From positions 1 to 6,272 of the forward strand of contig ONVB01000337.1 of assembly GCA_900321145.1 (NCBI GenBank): a stretch of 6,272 bases of DNA, in the 5' to 3' direction. The DNA is from an uncultured Eubacteriales bacterium (GTDB lineage: Bacteria > Bacillota > Clostridia > Lachnospirales > Lachnospiraceae). This document shows, one piece after another, positions 1 through 5,460 of this stretch (the first letter of the stretch is position 1; each line of letters opens with the position of its first letter). Both the position numbers and the translations under genes were made by a program. The notes under the pieces are model-generated. The model did no database searches and had not been told where the DNA came from. It saw nothing but the letters and a program-made list of their open reading frames with translations.

Positions 1-1500
1 ATATCCGTTGTAAGGGCGTACGACATACCCGTCGAATTCCCGGATGAGGTTATGAAGTCCTTAAACGATATACCCGAGGAGGTTTCGCCTGAGGAGCTTG
101 AGGGAAGGGAGGATATGCGTGACTGGCTGACTATCACGATAGACGGTGAGGACGCAAAGGACCTTGACGACGCGGTGACACTTACCGTGGAGGATGGGGT
201 ATATACCCTTGGAGTTCATATAGCGGATGTGACTCATTATGTGAAGGAGAAGTCACCGCTTGACAAGGAAGCATTAAAGCGCGGTACAAGCTGCTACCTT
301 GTGGACAGCGTGATCCCCATGCTTCCGCACAAGCTCTCGAACGGGATCTGCTCACTCAACCACGATGTGGACAGGCTTACACTGTCGTGCATAATGCGCT
401 TTGACAGTACAGGCAAGCTGCTTGACCACAGGATTGTCGAGGGCGTGATCAATGTAAACAACCGCATGAACTATACCGATGTTAACAAGCTCCTGAACAA
501 GACAGATGATGCACCGGTTATGCAGTATATGCATCTTATGGATATGCTTGAGCATATGAAGGAGCTGTCGCGGATACTTCGCGAGAAGAGAGAGAAGCGC
601 GGTTCCATAGATTTTGACGTGACCGAGACCAAGATAATAGTCGACAAGGACGGAAAGCCTGTTGAGATCAAGCCTTACGACAGGAATACCGCGACCATGC
701 TCATAGAGGACTTTATGCTTGCGGCAAATGAGACGATAGCCGAGGATTACTTCTGGCAGGAGCTTCCTTTCGAGTACAGAGTTCACGAGCAGCCTGATAT
801 AGAGAAGATGGACAACTTAAGGATATTCCTGAACAACTTCGGCGTGTTCACCAAGCCGTCGAGGGATGAGATTCACCCCAAGGAGCTTCAGAAGATATTA
901 AAGGCGATAAAGGGTGAGTCCTATGAGGCACTCATCTCGAAGATCATGCTGCGTTCCATGAAGCAGGCGAGATACTCTACCGTGTGCAGCGGGCATTTCG
1001 GGCTTTCATGCAAGTATTACTGCCACTTTACATCTCCCATAAGGAGATATCCGGATCTGCAGATACACAGGATAATCAAGGAGAATATAAACGGCAGATT
1101 AGACGAAAAGCGCATAAATCACTATCATACCATACTCGGTCAGGTGAGTGACGACAACTCCTTAAAGGAGAGGCGTGCCGAGGAGGCCGAGCGTGAGGTG
1201 GTCAAGCTCAAGGAGATAGAGTATATGTCGGAGCATATAGGCGAGGAGTTCGACGGAGTTGTGTCCGGCGTGACCTCGAACTTTGTCTTCGTCGAGCTTG
1301 AGAATACGGTCGAAGGCGCAGCCTCGGTTGCGGATATGTTCGATGACCTGTATTTCTTTAAAGAAGAGGAGTATGCTATGGTCGGTGAGAAGACCGGCAA
1401 GCGCTATACTTTAGGCGATAAGGTCAGAGTCAAGGTGTTAAAATGCGATAAAATTCAAAAAAGCATTGATTTTTCAATAATTAGTGGTAATATAGATTAG
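1..1500 (+). CDS. rnr: Ribonuclease R, C-terminal part (5' end outside window)
   Basis: Processive 3'-to-5' exoribonuclease of the RNase II/R family, which degrades structured RNA and, with tmRNA/SmpB, the mRNA released from stalled ribosomes. The frame is open from base 1, and the residues before the first ATG (base 52) read like normal RNase R sequence, so the gene begins upstream; 499 residues are visible. The RNB catalytic motif IDGEDAKDLDDAV lies at bases 139-177, with four Asp at the 6-2-1 spacing that binds the catalytic metals in E. coli RNase R. TSPIRRYPDL, typical of the RNB C-terminal end, lies near bases 1030-1059. An S1 RNA-binding domain (from GEEFDGVVSGV onward) fills about bases 1240-1480. 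Only a few residues follow the S1 domain, so the long basic tail of the E. coli enzyme is absent. smpB follows after 25 bases. The identification is secure. Confidence 0.96.
   Translation: MSVVRAYDIPVEFPDEVMKSLNDIPEEVSPEELEGREDMRDWLTITIDGEDAKDLDDAVTLTVEDGVYTLGVHIADVTHYVKEKSPLDKEALKRGTSCYLVDSVIPMLPHKLSNGICSLNHDVDRLTLSCIMRFDSTGKLLDHRIVEGVINVNNRMNYTDVNKLLNKTDDAPVMQYMHLMDMLEHMKELSRILREKREKRGSIDFDVTETKIIVDKDGKPVEIKPYDRNTATMLIEDFMLAANETIAEDYFWQELPFEYRVHEQPDIEKMDNLRIFLNNFGVFTKPSRDEIHPKELQKILKAIKGESYEALISKIMLRSMKQARYSTVCSGHFGLSCKYYCHFTSPIRRYPDLQIHRIIKENINGRLDEKRINHYHTILGQVSDDNSLKERRAEEAEREVVKLKEIEYMSEHIGEEFDGVVSGVTSNFVFVELENTVEGAASVADMFDDLYFFKEEEYAMVGEKTGKRYTLGDKVRVKVLKCDKIQKSIDFSIISGNID
1466..1493 (+). 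promoter_or_regulatory. Candidate promoter for smpB inside the 3' end of rnr
   Basis: TTGATT (1466-1471) is followed after 16 bases by TAATAT (1488-1493), which is preceded by a TG at the extended -10 position (TGgTAATAT). A start near base 1500 would give a short leader of about 26 bases before the smpB start codon. The last 60 bases of rnr are much richer in A/T than the rest of the gene, which fits a promoter superimposed on coding sequence. This is motif matching only; smpB could equally be co-transcribed with rnr. Confidence 0.35.
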
Positions 1501-1525
1501 GCTTTTTCAAAGAGGTTATATAAAT

Positions 1526-1996
1526 ATGGCAAAGAAACAGGGCACAAAGCTCATAGCCAACAACAAAAAAGCATATCATGATTTCTTTATAGAAGAAACC
1601 TTTGAGGCGGGCATAGCCTTAGTCGGCACGGAGGTCAAGTCTTTAAGGCAGGGCTCCTGCAGTATAAAGGAAGCCTTTATAAGAGTCGAGAAGGGCGAGG
1701 TATATGTCTATCAGATGCATATCGCTCCTTACGAGAAGGGCAATATCTTCAACCGGGATCCTTTAAGGATAAGAAAGCTTCTGCTTCATAAGTCTGAGAT
1801 AAACAGGCTTATAGGACAACAGAAGATGAAGGGCTATACGATAGTTCCTCTCTCGGTTTATTTTAAGGACAGCCGCGTAAAGATAGAGATAGGCCTTGCA
1901 AGAGGTAAGAAGCTCTACGATAAGCGTGAGGACATAGCGAAGAAGGATGCGGCAAGAGAGGCTGCAAGGGACTTCAAGATAAGGAATCTTGAGTAA
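1526..1996 (+). CDS. smpB: SsrA-binding protein SmpB
   Basis: Small basic RNA-binding protein that binds the tRNA-like domain of tmRNA, mimics the missing anticodon arm and delivers charged tmRNA to ribosomes stalled on mRNA without a stop codon. At 156 residues it is of normal family length. Family signatures visible are NNKKAYHDFFIEETFEAG near the N-terminus, then ALVGTEVKSLRQG, then the internal APYEKGNIFN and the C-terminal stretch GLARGKKLYDKRED. The last is followed by a charged helical tail, the part that enters the mRNA channel in known SmpB structures. An AGAGGT ribosome binding site at 1511-1516 supports the ATG. It lies between rnr and a small membrane protein gene, and its RNA partner ssrA starts about 440 bases downstream. 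Identification is secure. Confidence 0.97.
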   Translation: MAKKQGTKLIANNKKAYHDFFIEETFEAGIALVGTEVKSLRQGSCSIKEAFIRVEKGEVYVYQMHIAPYEKGNIFNRDPLRIRKLLLHKSEINRLIGQQKMKGYTIVPLSVYFKDSRVKIEIGLARGKKLYDKREDIAKKDAAREAARDFKIRNLE

Positions 1997-2019
1997 ATTT
2001 TTTCAAGGGAGATGTAACA

Positions 2020-2418
2020 ATGAGTCAGGCAAAGGTCGATAAATACAAGGAAGAGAAGAAAAACAGAGTTAAGATCCTTAAAAAGCAGAAGGCTAAGAAG
2101 GCCGCAACCATCTTCGTGTGCGCTGCTTTGGCAGGACTTATAATCGGTTATCCGGTAGGCAAGGGGCTTTATAAGGTGTCTGTCAAGAACAGAGAAGCAA
2201 ATGCTACATTTGCCGCTTCAGCTTACGATACCTGGTTTAACCAGAAGTGGGCAGGCAACTACAGCGGAGTTATCCCGGCAGCTTCCGATACCGATGCTGA
2301 GGCTTCTACCGAAACATCCACAGAGAATACCGAATATATGGATGAGATGATGGATAAGCTCGGACTTGATTCTACCGATTTCGAGCAGGTTACCACTGAG
2401 GAGACCATTGTCGATTAA
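2020..2418 (+). CDS. Small single-pass membrane protein of unknown function
   Basis: I do not recognise this 132-residue protein. The first 28 residues are strongly basic (about ten Lys/Arg, including KILKKQKAKK). One hydrophobic segment follows at about residues 29-47 (ATIFVCAALAGLIIGYPVG), then a polar domain with a Thr/Ser/Glu-rich stretch at about 88-105 and an acidic C-terminal part. Positive-inside bias predicts a cytoplasmic N-terminus and an outside C-terminus. No lipobox or cleavage site is evident, so the segment is probably an anchor. AAGGGAG at 2005-2011 is a good ribosome binding site for this ATG. The gene follows smpB by 23 bases and ends 20 bases before the mature tmRNA, so it is probably co-transcribed with smpB. 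The basic N-terminus could touch RNA or the ribosome, but that is speculation. Confidence 0.75.
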   Translation: MSQAKVDKYKEEKKNRVKILKKQKAKKAATIFVCAALAGLIIGYPVGKGLYKVSVKNREANATFAASAYDTWFNQKWAGNYSGVIPAASDTDAEASTETSTENTEYMDEMMDKLGLDSTDFEQVTTEETIVD

Positions 2419-2436
2419 CGGCATTTGGCATATAAT
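2408..2436 (+). promoter_or_regulatory. Candidate promoter just upstream of ssrA
   Basis: TTGTCG (2408-2413, four of six matches to the -35 consensus) is separated by exactly 17 bases from a perfect TATAAT (2431-2436). Spacing and match are good for a housekeeping sigma factor. The problem is position: initiation would normally fall near base 2443, inside the tmRNA acceptor strand, whereas the mature RNA must begin at 2439. Either initiation is unusually close to the -10, or the element is fortuitous and ssrA is expressed from further upstream and trimmed by RNase P. Confidence 0.4.
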
Positions 2437-2438
2437 CC

Positions 2439-2781
2439 GGGGTTGTACCGGTTTCGACAGGAGCTTAGAAATTATAGTAGCCGTCCGTGGACTCTGACCA
2501 CGTAAAAACGGAGAATTAAATATAAACGCTGATTACGATTACGCGTTAGCAGCTTAGTAGCTGCTCGTCAGGAGCGGGAGGTCCGCAGACCGCACACCGG
2601 CGTCGACGATTGCGGAAAACTCTGTTGTCAAAGCTTTGAGATAGCAGAAAATCTATGAAGCTACCGAGGCAGTCAGCCTGCTTGTGGGCGGTCGGTTGAG
2701 GGAATAATAAAACATAAGCTGTGGCGGAAGAAGCTGTAATGGAAGGGCTTTTGGACGCGGGTTCGATTCCCGCCAGCTCCA
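2439..2781 (+). ncRNA. ssrA: tmRNA (transfer-messenger RNA)
   Basis: Transfer-messenger RNA acts first as an alanine tRNA and then as a short mRNA to free stalled ribosomes and tag the unfinished protein for proteolysis. The 5' end has the conserved GGGG...GGTTTCGACAGG pattern. The acceptor stem closes as GGGGTTG (2439-2445) with CAGCTCC (2774-2780), including two G-U pairs, with A2781 as the discriminator base. The T arm is GCGGG, loop TTCGATT, CCCGC. The CCA end is not encoded, since TAA follows the discriminator, and must be added by the tRNA nucleotidyltransferase. At about 343 bases the length is normal for one-piece tmRNA. The gene sits downstream of smpB and the small membrane protein gene, and ends in an intrinsic terminator. 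The 3' tRNA-like half should not be annotated as a separate tRNA. Confidence 0.95.
2528..2560 (+). other. tmRNA tag reading frame, ADYDYALAA plus two stops
   Basis: The probable resume codon is GCT at 2528-2530, after TATAAAC. From there the frame reads ADYDYALAA, followed by tandem TAG TAG stops (2555-2560). The ALAA end is the usual protease-recognition tail for ClpXP-type degradation. Placing the resume codon at GCT rests on resemblance to clostridial tags that begin with Ala; the frame itself is fixed by the C-terminal ALAA and the stops. Confidence 0.85.
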
Positions 2782-2782
2782 T

Positions 2783-2810
2783 AAAAAACCGCTTTAATGA
2801 GCGGTTTTTT
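2783..2810 (+). terminator. Intrinsic terminator of ssrA
   Basis: A perfect inverted repeat pairs AAAAAACCGCT (2783-2793) with AGCGGTTTTTT (2800-2810) around a six-base loop, TTAATG. The stem has a G/C core and ends in six T, so it should stop transcription just after tmRNA. It lies two bases before the first helix of the cobalamin riboswitch. Confidence 0.92.
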
Positions 2811-2812
2811 AT

Positions 2813-3051
2813 ACGATAAATGAATACTTGAAAAGCTTGAGGGTGCCCTTGATTATGCTTTTTAGCATAAGGCCAAGGGGTAAAAGGGAAACAGGTGGAA
2901 GACCTGTGCGAACTCGTCACCGTGACGCGGAGTAGTTAAGCCGATATGCCACTGGATCTGTCCGGGAAGGCGGCTTGAATATGATGATGCCAAGCCGGGA
3001 AACCTGCCTTTATTGTCTGGTACATAAGATCACGAGTAATTGGTCGTGCCA
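2813..3051 (+). ncRNA. Cobalamin riboswitch aptamer
   Basis: Leader RNA that binds cobalamin and controls the downstream corrinoid-related genes. Conserved elements appear in the family's order: GGTGCCC (2842-2848), AAAAGGGAA (2882-2890), GGTG (2894-2897), GCCACTG (2948-2954), CCGGGAAGGCGG (2962-2973) and the B12-box-like end GGGAAACCTGCC (2997-3008). Helices traced by hand are P1, ACGATAAA 2813-2820 with TTTATTGT 3009-3016 (one G-U); CCCTTG 2846-2851 with CAAGGG 2874-2879, capped by a 7-bp hairpin (2853-2870); ACAGGT 2891-2896 with ACCTGT 2902-2907; AAGCCG 2938-2943 with CGGCTT 2971-2976; and a P13-like stem, TGGTAC 3018-3023 with GTGCCA 3046-3051. ACTCGT (2912-2917, L5 region) is the perfect complement of ACGAGT (3032-3037, L13), as expected for the loop-loop contact these riboswitches use to sense ligand. 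The downstream chelatase-like gene is a sensible target. Confidence 0.93.
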
Positions 3052-3093
3052 TTTGAAGGTTTTGATATGTATAACCTTTTATTTTTATGTGCC
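3019..3093 (+). promoter_or_regulatory. Antiterminator pairing of the cobalamin riboswitch
   Basis: GGTACATAAGA (3019-3029) can pair with TTTTATGTGCC (3083-3093) over 11 continuous base pairs, two of them G-U. Its 5' strand uses the same bases as the 5' strand of P13, and its 3' strand takes the first three bases (3091-3093) of the terminator stem. The two folds are therefore mutually exclusive: with cobalamin, P13 and the kissing loop form and the terminator is free; without it, the antiterminator forms and transcription proceeds. This is a manual fold without energy calculation. Confidence 0.7.
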
Positions 3094-3121
3094 TGAATCC
3101 GATAAGGATACGGGCTTTTTT
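3091..3121 (+). terminator. Riboswitch-controlled intrinsic terminator
   Basis: GCCTGAATCC (3091-3100) pairs with GGATACGGGC (3106-3115) around the loop GATAA, giving nine pairs (one T-G) with one internal A-A mismatch, followed directly by six T (3116-3121). It lies between the cobalamin aptamer and the ribosome binding site of the chelatase-like gene, the standard place for transcription attenuation in Gram-positive cobalamin riboswitches. Confidence 0.88.
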
Positions 3122-3161
3122 AGTGTTCAAATAAAACTATTATATCCAGGAGGTTTTTAAC

Positions 3162-4445
3162 ATGAGGAAAAAGATACTTACGGCATTTCTTGCAACTGCT
3201 ATGACGGTAACGCTTCTTTGCGGCTGCGGAAGCAAAAAAGAAGAGACTACCACGGCTACAGAGAAGGTAACCGAGGCTGCAACTGCGGCTACCACAGAGG
3301 CTAAGGAATCGGAAACAGAGGTTGCCACCGACGAAGCTTCCGAAACCGAGGCTGCAACCGAGGACAAGGCAGCTTCAGATAAGGCAGCCGCTGACGAGGT
3401 TGCCGCTCTTATAGATGCTATATATGTTCAGGAGCGGACTCCGGAAACCGATGCTCAGTGCACGGCTGCAAAGCAGGCATGGGATGCGTTGACCGATGAG
3501 CAAAAGGAGCTTGTGGAGGGCGAGAATGCAGATCCCGATTACTTCGGCAGAGATACCGGAGATGCCTCTAAGGACGATCCGAGAAATGCGGATGACATAG
3601 GTGAGAACGAGATACTTGTTGTAAGCTTCGGCACATCATTTAATGACAGCCGCTCTCAGGATATAGGCGGTATCGAGGCTGCCATAGCGGAAAGCTATCC
3701 GGACTGGGCAGTGAGAAGGGCATTTACGGCACAGATAATCATCAACCATGTACAGGCACGTGACGACGAGAAGATAGACAACATGGATCAGGCTTTAGAG
3801 CGCGCCGTGGCAAACGGTGTAAAGAATCTTGTGATCCAGCCTACACATCTCATGCACGGCGCCGAGTATGATGAGCTTAAGGAAGCTGTGGATAAGTACG
3901 CCGATAAGTTTGATTCAGTCAGGATATCTGAGCCGCTCCTCGGCGAGGTCGGTGCCACGGGTGAAGATGTAAATGAGGATAAGGAGAGAGTAGCAAAGGC
4001 TGTAACTGATGAGGCGGTGAAGGAATCGGGCTATGACAGTCTTGACGCGGCTAAGGAGGATAGTGTAGCATATGTATTTATGGGACACGGAACCTCGCAT
4101 GCGGCAAAGGTTACCTATACTCAGATGCAGAGCCAGATGAAGGCTCTCGGCTATGAGAATGTATGGGTAGGCACTGTGGAGGGTGAACCTGAGGAGACAG
4201 CTTGTGAGAACATTATCGAGGCAGTATCAGCTGCAGGCTACAAGAAGGTGATCCTTCGTCCGCTCATGGTTGTAGCCGGAGATCATGCAAACAATGATAT
4301 GGCCGGAGATGAGGAGGATTCATGGAAGTCCATGTTCTTTAACAGCGGAAAGTTCGAGTCGGTTGATTGTCAGATAACAGGTATGGGAAGCATAGCTGAT
4401 ATCCAGAAAATATATACAGATCATTTAAAGGCGGTAATAGAATAA
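3162..4445 (+). CDS. cbiK: Surface lipoprotein with CbiK-type cobaltochelatase domain
   Basis: Class II chelatase of the CbiK family, which inserts Co2+ into sirohydrochlorin in anaerobic cobalamin synthesis. This copy is predicted to act outside the membrane. Residues 1-21 are a lipoprotein signal with lipobox LCGC (lipidated Cys22). A Thr/Glu/Ala-rich tether runs to about residue 75. Residues 76-120 are a small helical module (AALIDAI...AWDALTDEQKELV) of a kind seen in Gram-positive surface proteins. The chelatase domain spans about 149-427: ILVVSFGTSFNDS, RRAFTAQIII, IQPTHLMHGAEYDEL, VAYVFMGHGTSHAA and RPLMVVAGDHANNDM...DSWK. Glu235, His309 and His375 match the metal-binding Glu and two His of Salmonella CbiK. 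AGGAGG at 3148-3153 supports the ATG. The gene lies directly behind the cobalamin riboswitch and one base before the next lipoprotein gene. Periplasmic CbiK forms are known in Desulfovibrio. Family membership is clear; cobalt insertion at the surface is inferred, and metal scavenging or heme-related work are alternatives. Confidence 0.88.
   Translation: MRKKILTAFLATAMTVTLLCGCGSKKEETTTATEKVTEAATAATTEAKESETEVATDEASETEAATEDKAASDKAAADEVAALIDAIYVQERTPETDAQCTAAKQAWDALTDEQKELVEGENADPDYFGRDTGDASKDDPRNADDIGENEILVVSFGTSFNDSRSQDIGGIEAAIAESYPDWAVRRAFTAQIIINHVQARDDEKIDNMDQALERAVANGVKNLVIQPTHLMHGAEYDELKEAVDKYADKFDSVRISEPLLGEVGATGEDVNEDKERVAKAVTDEAVKESGYDSLDAAKEDSVAYVFMGHGTSHAAKVTYTQMQSQMKALGYENVWVGTVEGEPEETACENIIEAVSAAGYKKVILRPLMVVAGDHANNDMAGDEEDSWKSMFFNSGKFESVDCQITGMGSIADIQKIYTDHLKAVIE
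3269..3358 (+). repeat. Imperfect repeats encoding the Thr/Glu/Ala-rich lipoprotein tether
   Basis: AACCGAGGCTGCAAC occurs identically at 3269-3283 and 3344-3358 within a stretch of related ACC/GAG/GCT codons. The encoded tether (TEAAT-type units) separates the lipidated Cys from the folded domains. Similar Thr/Glu/Ala-rich tethers occur in the next lipoprotein. Such runs can expand or contract by slippage. Confidence 0.6.
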
Positions 4446-4446
4446 G

Positions 4447-5385
4447 ATGAAAAAACTGATCAATAAGCTGGGGGTTACACTCTGCATCGCGGCACTTGTT
4501 ACGGTATCGGGATGCGGGAAAAAGGATACTACCGAAAAAGCTTCTGTTACGGAAGCCATAACCACTGAGGCTGCGACAACTGAAGCTGAAAAGGATAAAG
4601 CGGAGACGGAAGCTGCGGAATCTACGGAGGCTTCCGAATCGGCAGCGAAGCTTGACCTTCCTGACGGCGATTATATTGCGGACTTTGAGACCGACAGCAC
4701 CATGTTCCGCATAAATGATACACTCGACGGAAAGGGAAAGCTGACCGTAAAAGACGGTAAAGCGTTCATACATATAGTCATGCCGTCAACCAAGATCCAG
4801 CAGCTTTTTGTGGGTCTTGCAGAGGATGCTAAGAAGGATGGCGCCGAGCTTATAGATCATACTGTCGAGAGTGTGACCTACGATGACGGACTTACGGAAG
4901 ACGCAAATGCTTTCGATGTCCCTGTGACCGTTCTTGATGAGGAGTTCGATCTCGCCCTTATCGGAGAGAAGGGAAAGTGGTATGACCACAAGGTTAAGGT
5001 GACTAATCCTGTTCCCGCTGCGGATGCGGGCAGTGATGATGCAGGTTCTTCGAATGAAGAAGCTTCTTCGGAGGAAAGCACGCAGACCATAGCTCTTTCC
5101 TTAGAGGGAGGTTCGGGAAAGGCAAGCATTACATCGCCTGCCGAATACAAGGAGGAAGGCGGTATATATACCGTCAGACTCGAGTGGAGCAGTCCTCACT
5201 ATGATTATATGATAGTGGACGGCGAGAAGTATGAGCCGGTAAATACAGACGGCAATTCGGTGTTCGAGATCCCCTTCAAGAGTATAGACGCACCTGTCAC
5301 TGTCATAGCGGACACAACAGCGATGAGTACTCCTCACGAGATAGAATATATCATTACATTTGATGCATCATCGATTGGAAAATAA
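4447..5385 (+). CDS. Two-domain surface lipoprotein, possible corrinoid/heme/iron binding
   Basis: Secreted lipoprotein of 312 residues with a signal peptide ending in lipobox VSGC (Cys23) and a Thr/Glu/Ala-rich tether to about residue 68. Domain 1 (about 70-188) runs from LPDGDYIADFETDSTMFRIN through GKGKLTVKDGKAFIHIVMPS to EEFDLALIGEKGKWYDHKV. A Ser/Glu/Asp-rich linker (about 189-212) leads to domain 2 (about 213-308), which has LEGGSGKASITSPAEY, RLEWSSPHYDYMIVDGEKYEPV and ADTTAMSTPHEIEY. Both look like beta-sandwich domains by alternating strand patterns. From memory, domains like these accompany iron/corrinoid ABC transporters in anaerobic Firmicutes, and the aromatic HYDYMIVDGEKY stretch recalls the YxxxY of heme-binding NEAT domains, but I cannot confirm homology. 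The gene starts one base after the chelatase stop codon, so translation is probably coupled. Binding and handing on of a tetrapyrrole or metal is an inference from context. Confidence 0.75.
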   Translation: MKKLINKLGVTLCIAALVTVSGCGKKDTTEKASVTEAITTEAATTEAEKDKAETEAAESTEASESAAKLDLPDGDYIADFETDSTMFRINDTLDGKGKLTVKDGKAFIHIVMPSTKIQQLFVGLAEDAKKDGAELIDHTVESVTYDDGLTEDANAFDVPVTVLDEEFDLALIGEKGKWYDHKVKVTNPVPAADAGSDDAGSSNEEASSEESTQTIALSLEGGSGKASITSPAEYKEEGGIYTVRLEWSSPHYDYMIVDGEKYEPVNTDGNSVFEIPFKSIDAPVTVIADTTAMSTPHEIEYIITFDASSIGK

Positions 5386-5403
5386 CATATTGATATTGTC
5401 CTA

Positions 5404-5428
5404 AGCCCACGGTTTTGTGCCGTGGGCT
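5404..5428 (+). terminator. Strong hairpin between lipoprotein and ABC binding-protein genes
   Basis: AGCCCACGG (5404-5412) pairs perfectly with CCGTGGGCT (5420-5428) around a seven-base loop. The stem is stable, but it is followed by GGTTTGAATTT rather than an unbroken T run. It may be a weak or partial terminator, or an RNA-stability/processing element that sets different levels for the genes on either side. It lies between the lipoprotein stop codon and the next start codon. Confidence 0.55.
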
Positions 5429-5431
5429 GGT

Positions 5432-5460
5432 TTGAATTTATGGTAGATAAAAACTATAAT
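5432..5460 (+). promoter_or_regulatory. Candidate promoter overlapping the start of the ABC binding-protein gene
   Basis: TTGAAT (5432-5437) and TATAAT (5455-5460) are separated by exactly 17 bases, and a second TATAAT lies at 5466-5471. The match is good, but initiation near base 5467 would fall inside the predicted signal-peptide coding region and leave out the ATG at 5440. The A/T-rich codons at the start of a secreted protein may have produced the match by chance. Confidence 0.3.

Noticed and set aside
352..786. Open frame on the minus strand within rnr
   Set aside because: It lies wholly antisense to the conserved RNase R catalytic region and shows no recognisable protein features.
2730..2781. 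A separate tRNA gene suggested by the T arm and acceptor strand
   Set aside because: These are the 3' tRNA-like half of tmRNA; the acceptor partner is GGGGTTG at 2439 and there is no anticodon arm.
2546..2920. Minus-strand open frame across tmRNA and the riboswitch
   Set aside because: It covers two structured RNA elements and a terminator; the frame is accidental.
3056..3086. AAGGTT/AACCTT hairpin followed by T-rich sequence as a terminator
   Set aside because: The stem has only six pairs with two G-C, the loop is long, and the T run is broken; the stronger stem at 3091-3115 is the real terminator.
2975..3160. Plus-strand frame of about 61 codons upstream of the chelatase gene
   Set aside because: It runs through the B12-box end of the riboswitch and the terminator, with no ribosome binding site and no protein-like composition.
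3140..3367. Minus-strand frame rich in Ser/Val/Ala opposite the lipoprotein tether
   Set aside because: It is the antisense reading of the low-complexity Thr/Glu/Ala repeats, not a gene.
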